From an uncultured Bacteroidales bacterium (GTDB lineage: Bacteria > Bacteroidota > Bacteroidia > Bacteroidales > Muribaculaceae), in assembly GCA_902776435.1 (NCBI GenBank), contig CACYQB010000005.1:149656-213655 (forward strand): DNA of 64,000 nucleotides, read 5' to 3'. The position numbers were made by a program, and so were the translations under genes. The stretch's first letter is position 1. Every line of letters starts with the position of its first letter. This document shows, one piece after another, positions 62,568 through 64,000 of this stretch. The notes below the pieces were generated by a model. That model was not told where the DNA came from. It ran no database searches and saw only the letters and a program-made list of their open reading frames with translations.

Positions 62568-63797
62568 ATGAAGAAATTATCACTACTTCTCTTGTGTATT
62601 GCCGTCGCAGTCTGCGCATCAGCAGGTGTGAATTTGAGGGGCAACGCCTATCGCCCCCTGGAAAAGCCGTCGCATGCCGCGACGATGAAAGCGCCCTCCC
62701 ATGTTGACATCATCACCGAACAGCCCGAAGGCACCGTCGTGACCTATCAGCGCGAAGGCGAGTTTATGTATGTCAGCCTGTACGGCTATTTCTCTGAGGC
62801 CCAGACGGGTCGCGTGAAAGTCGTTTATGCCGACGACGGCAAGACAGTTTACATCAAGGATCCTCTGTGCTATGGCGAGGGCGTCGGCGCATGGGTTTAT
62901 GGACAACTGAGTGACGACGGAACCACCATCAGCGTGCCACTGGGACAATATGTCTCCTACAATGAGGAGTACAGTTACGGTTTGGTGCTTGCTTGGGGCT
63001 CGACGATGGCTGTTGACTTGGGTGAAGGCTTCTACTGGGTTGAGTTCTTCGCCGATGAAAGCGTTACCGAGGTGACTTACGCCGTCGATCCGGCCAGCGG
63101 AACCATCTCCCTGCTGGGCAGTGAGGGCAATGCCAGCAACCCCGAACCTTACTGCTACGAGGCCACAGGTCTTGCCGGCATCTGGGACGATGACGCTTCG
63201 GTGGCTACCGTCGAATGGGGCTCGACATGGAGCGTACTCAGCGACGCTGTTCCCGCCGTTCCCGCCAACCCCGAGGTGACCGACTTCTTCGACTGCGGCT
63301 CTGAGGAAGGCTACACACGCCTTGACTTCAACATCAATCTGGTGGATGTTGACGGCAATCCCCTGGATCCCGACTGCTTGACTTACAGCATCTTCACCGA
63401 CGATGACCAGCTGTTTACCTTCGACTACGCAACCTATGGCCCGAACAACGGCTTCGACACCGACATGACTGAGATTCCCTACGGCTACAGCGGTTATGAC
63501 TTCTACCTGCGCCGCGTTTACTTCTACCGTACCAACGTGGGTGACAATCCCTTCTTCAATTGGCGCATCGGTATCCAGCTCAACTACACCGTTGACGGCA
63601 TCAGCAACAAGTCTGAAATCGTTTACTTCAATGTCTATCCCCACAGCGCCATCAACGAGGTGGGCAACGACAAGACCGTCACGGGCGTACGCTACTACAA
63701 CGCTGCCGGCCAGCAGATGGCCCAGCCTAACGGTCTGACCATCCAGGTGACCACCTACAGCGACGGCACCACTGCCACCACCAAGGTCATCAAGTAA
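62568..63797 (+). CDS. Secreted protein with VTTY-type C-terminal domain, paralogue of 42920
   Basis: 409 residues. Signal peptide MKKLSLLLLCIAVAVCASA; the rest parallels the second half of the protein at 42920-44824 (for example VPLGQYVSYNEEYSYGLVLAWGS, VPAVPANPEVTDFFDCGSEEG, DVDGNPLDPDCLTYSIF and RVYFYRTN), and ends KTVTGVRYYNAAGQQMAQ..GLTIQVTTYSDGTT. It lacks the choice-of-anchor J domain, so the two differ by domain gain or loss. Exported; function unknown. Confidence 0.82.
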   Translation: MKKLSLLLLCIAVAVCASAGVNLRGNAYRPLEKPSHAATMKAPSHVDIITEQPEGTVVTYQREGEFMYVSLYGYFSEAQTGRVKVVYADDGKTVYIKDPLCYGEGVGAWVYGQLSDDGTTISVPLGQYVSYNEEYSYGLVLAWGSTMAVDLGEGFYWVEFFADESVTEVTYAVDPASGTISLLGSEGNASNPEPYCYEATGLAGIWDDDASVATVEWGSTWSVLSDAVPAVPANPEVTDFFDCGSEEGYTRLDFNINLVDVDGNPLDPDCLTYSIFTDDDQLFTFDYATYGPNNGFDTDMTEIPYGYSGYDFYLRRVYFYRTNVGDNPFFNWRIGIQLNYTVDGISNKSEIVYFNVYPHSAINEVGNDKTVTGVRYYNAAGQQMAQPNGLTIQVTTYSDGTTATTKVIK

Positions 63798-63822
63798 ACA
63801 TCCACAATCTCCACCATTCAAT

Positions 63823-63857
63823 AGAGGCGCGGCCACACAAGGCCACGCCTCTTTTTA
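63823..63857 (+). terminator. Terminator after the last secreted protein gene
   Basis: AGAGGCGCGGCC pairs with GGCCACGCCTCT, then Ts. Confidence 0.85.
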
Positions 63858-64000
63858 TTATTTAACGTGAGCTCTATGAAAATAAACTGCTGATACTCAG
63901 TTGAGGGTGTGTCATAATTCATTTGTCGCAAATTGAATCGCGCTTCGCGCGAGAACCTTTAGCTCGGCGAAGCCAAATTAAGCAAAATTATTAATAAAAT
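63858..64000. other. AT-rich intergenic end of window
   Basis: No gene seen. Contains a short palindrome TCGCGC..GCGCGA at 63938-63952, of a kind common in intergenic repeats. Confidence 0.4.

Overview
The window looks like a chromosome segment from a Bacteroidales bacterium, possibly Muribaculaceae or Prevotella-like. Evidence: promoters with the Bacteroidetes TAnnTTTG -7 box and a TTTG -33 box, almost no Shine-Dalgarno signals, many secreted proteins ending in type I dockerin repeats or in a shared VTTYxDGTT-type C-terminal domain, a giant hybrid two-component regulator, and Bacteroidales-style small palindromic repeats. Host DNA is moderately GC-rich; positions about 566 to 27636 are clearly AT-richer.

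Layout. (1) 1-565 and 27637-29088 are two halves of one resident phage-like locus: the end of an unknown gene, a major capsid protein (MCP) gene, and an M15 peptidase gene overlapping it by ATGA. (2) A complete-looking 27 kb siphovirus prophage sits inside that capsid gene, placed by a large serine recombinase. From left to right it has a leftward nuclease/HNH/small membrane protein cluster, a structured leader RNA, a small RNA candidate, a replication-initiator-like gene, then terS, terL, portal, fibre, protease, capsid, head-tail connectors, tail tube, tail chaperones with a probable frameshift, tape measure, hub, fibre, holin-like gene, a dockerin cargo gene, and a leftward recombinase operon starting beside attR. 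(3) 29185-54226 is mostly host chromosome: glycerate kinase, a coiled-coil lipoprotein, rsmI, PBP4-type carboxypeptidase, an ECF S-component-like protein, a CapD/PglF-type dehydratase, secreted PCMD/dockerin proteins, msrC, rarA, a YraN protein, a hybrid regulator, a glycosyltransferase and outer-membrane proteins. (4) 54513-58393 (minus) holds a second pair of phage-type genes in host-like DNA: a terminase large subunit with intact-looking motifs and a 670-residue virion-like protein. (5) 58518-64000 has secreted proteins, a DJ-1 family protein, tRNA-Val, SRP RNA and an alanine symporter.

Main interpretation. The resident capsid, peptidase, terminase and virion-like genes have host-like composition, long open frames and are scattered among chromosomal genes. 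That is the pattern expected of a domesticated phage or gene-transfer-agent-like system (inference). The prophage uses its capsid gene as attachment site, so lysogeny breaks the capsid and precise excision restores one 468-codon frame. Inside the prophage, a short transcript candidate (about 3206-3296) contains a 19-20 base segment perfectly antisense to the sequence just before the start codons of both small genes of the recombinase operon. Separately, a 200-base leader RNA (2461-2664) shows four hairpins with complementary loops. These RNA signals and the phage-in-capsid arrangement are the best candidates for undescribed biology here.
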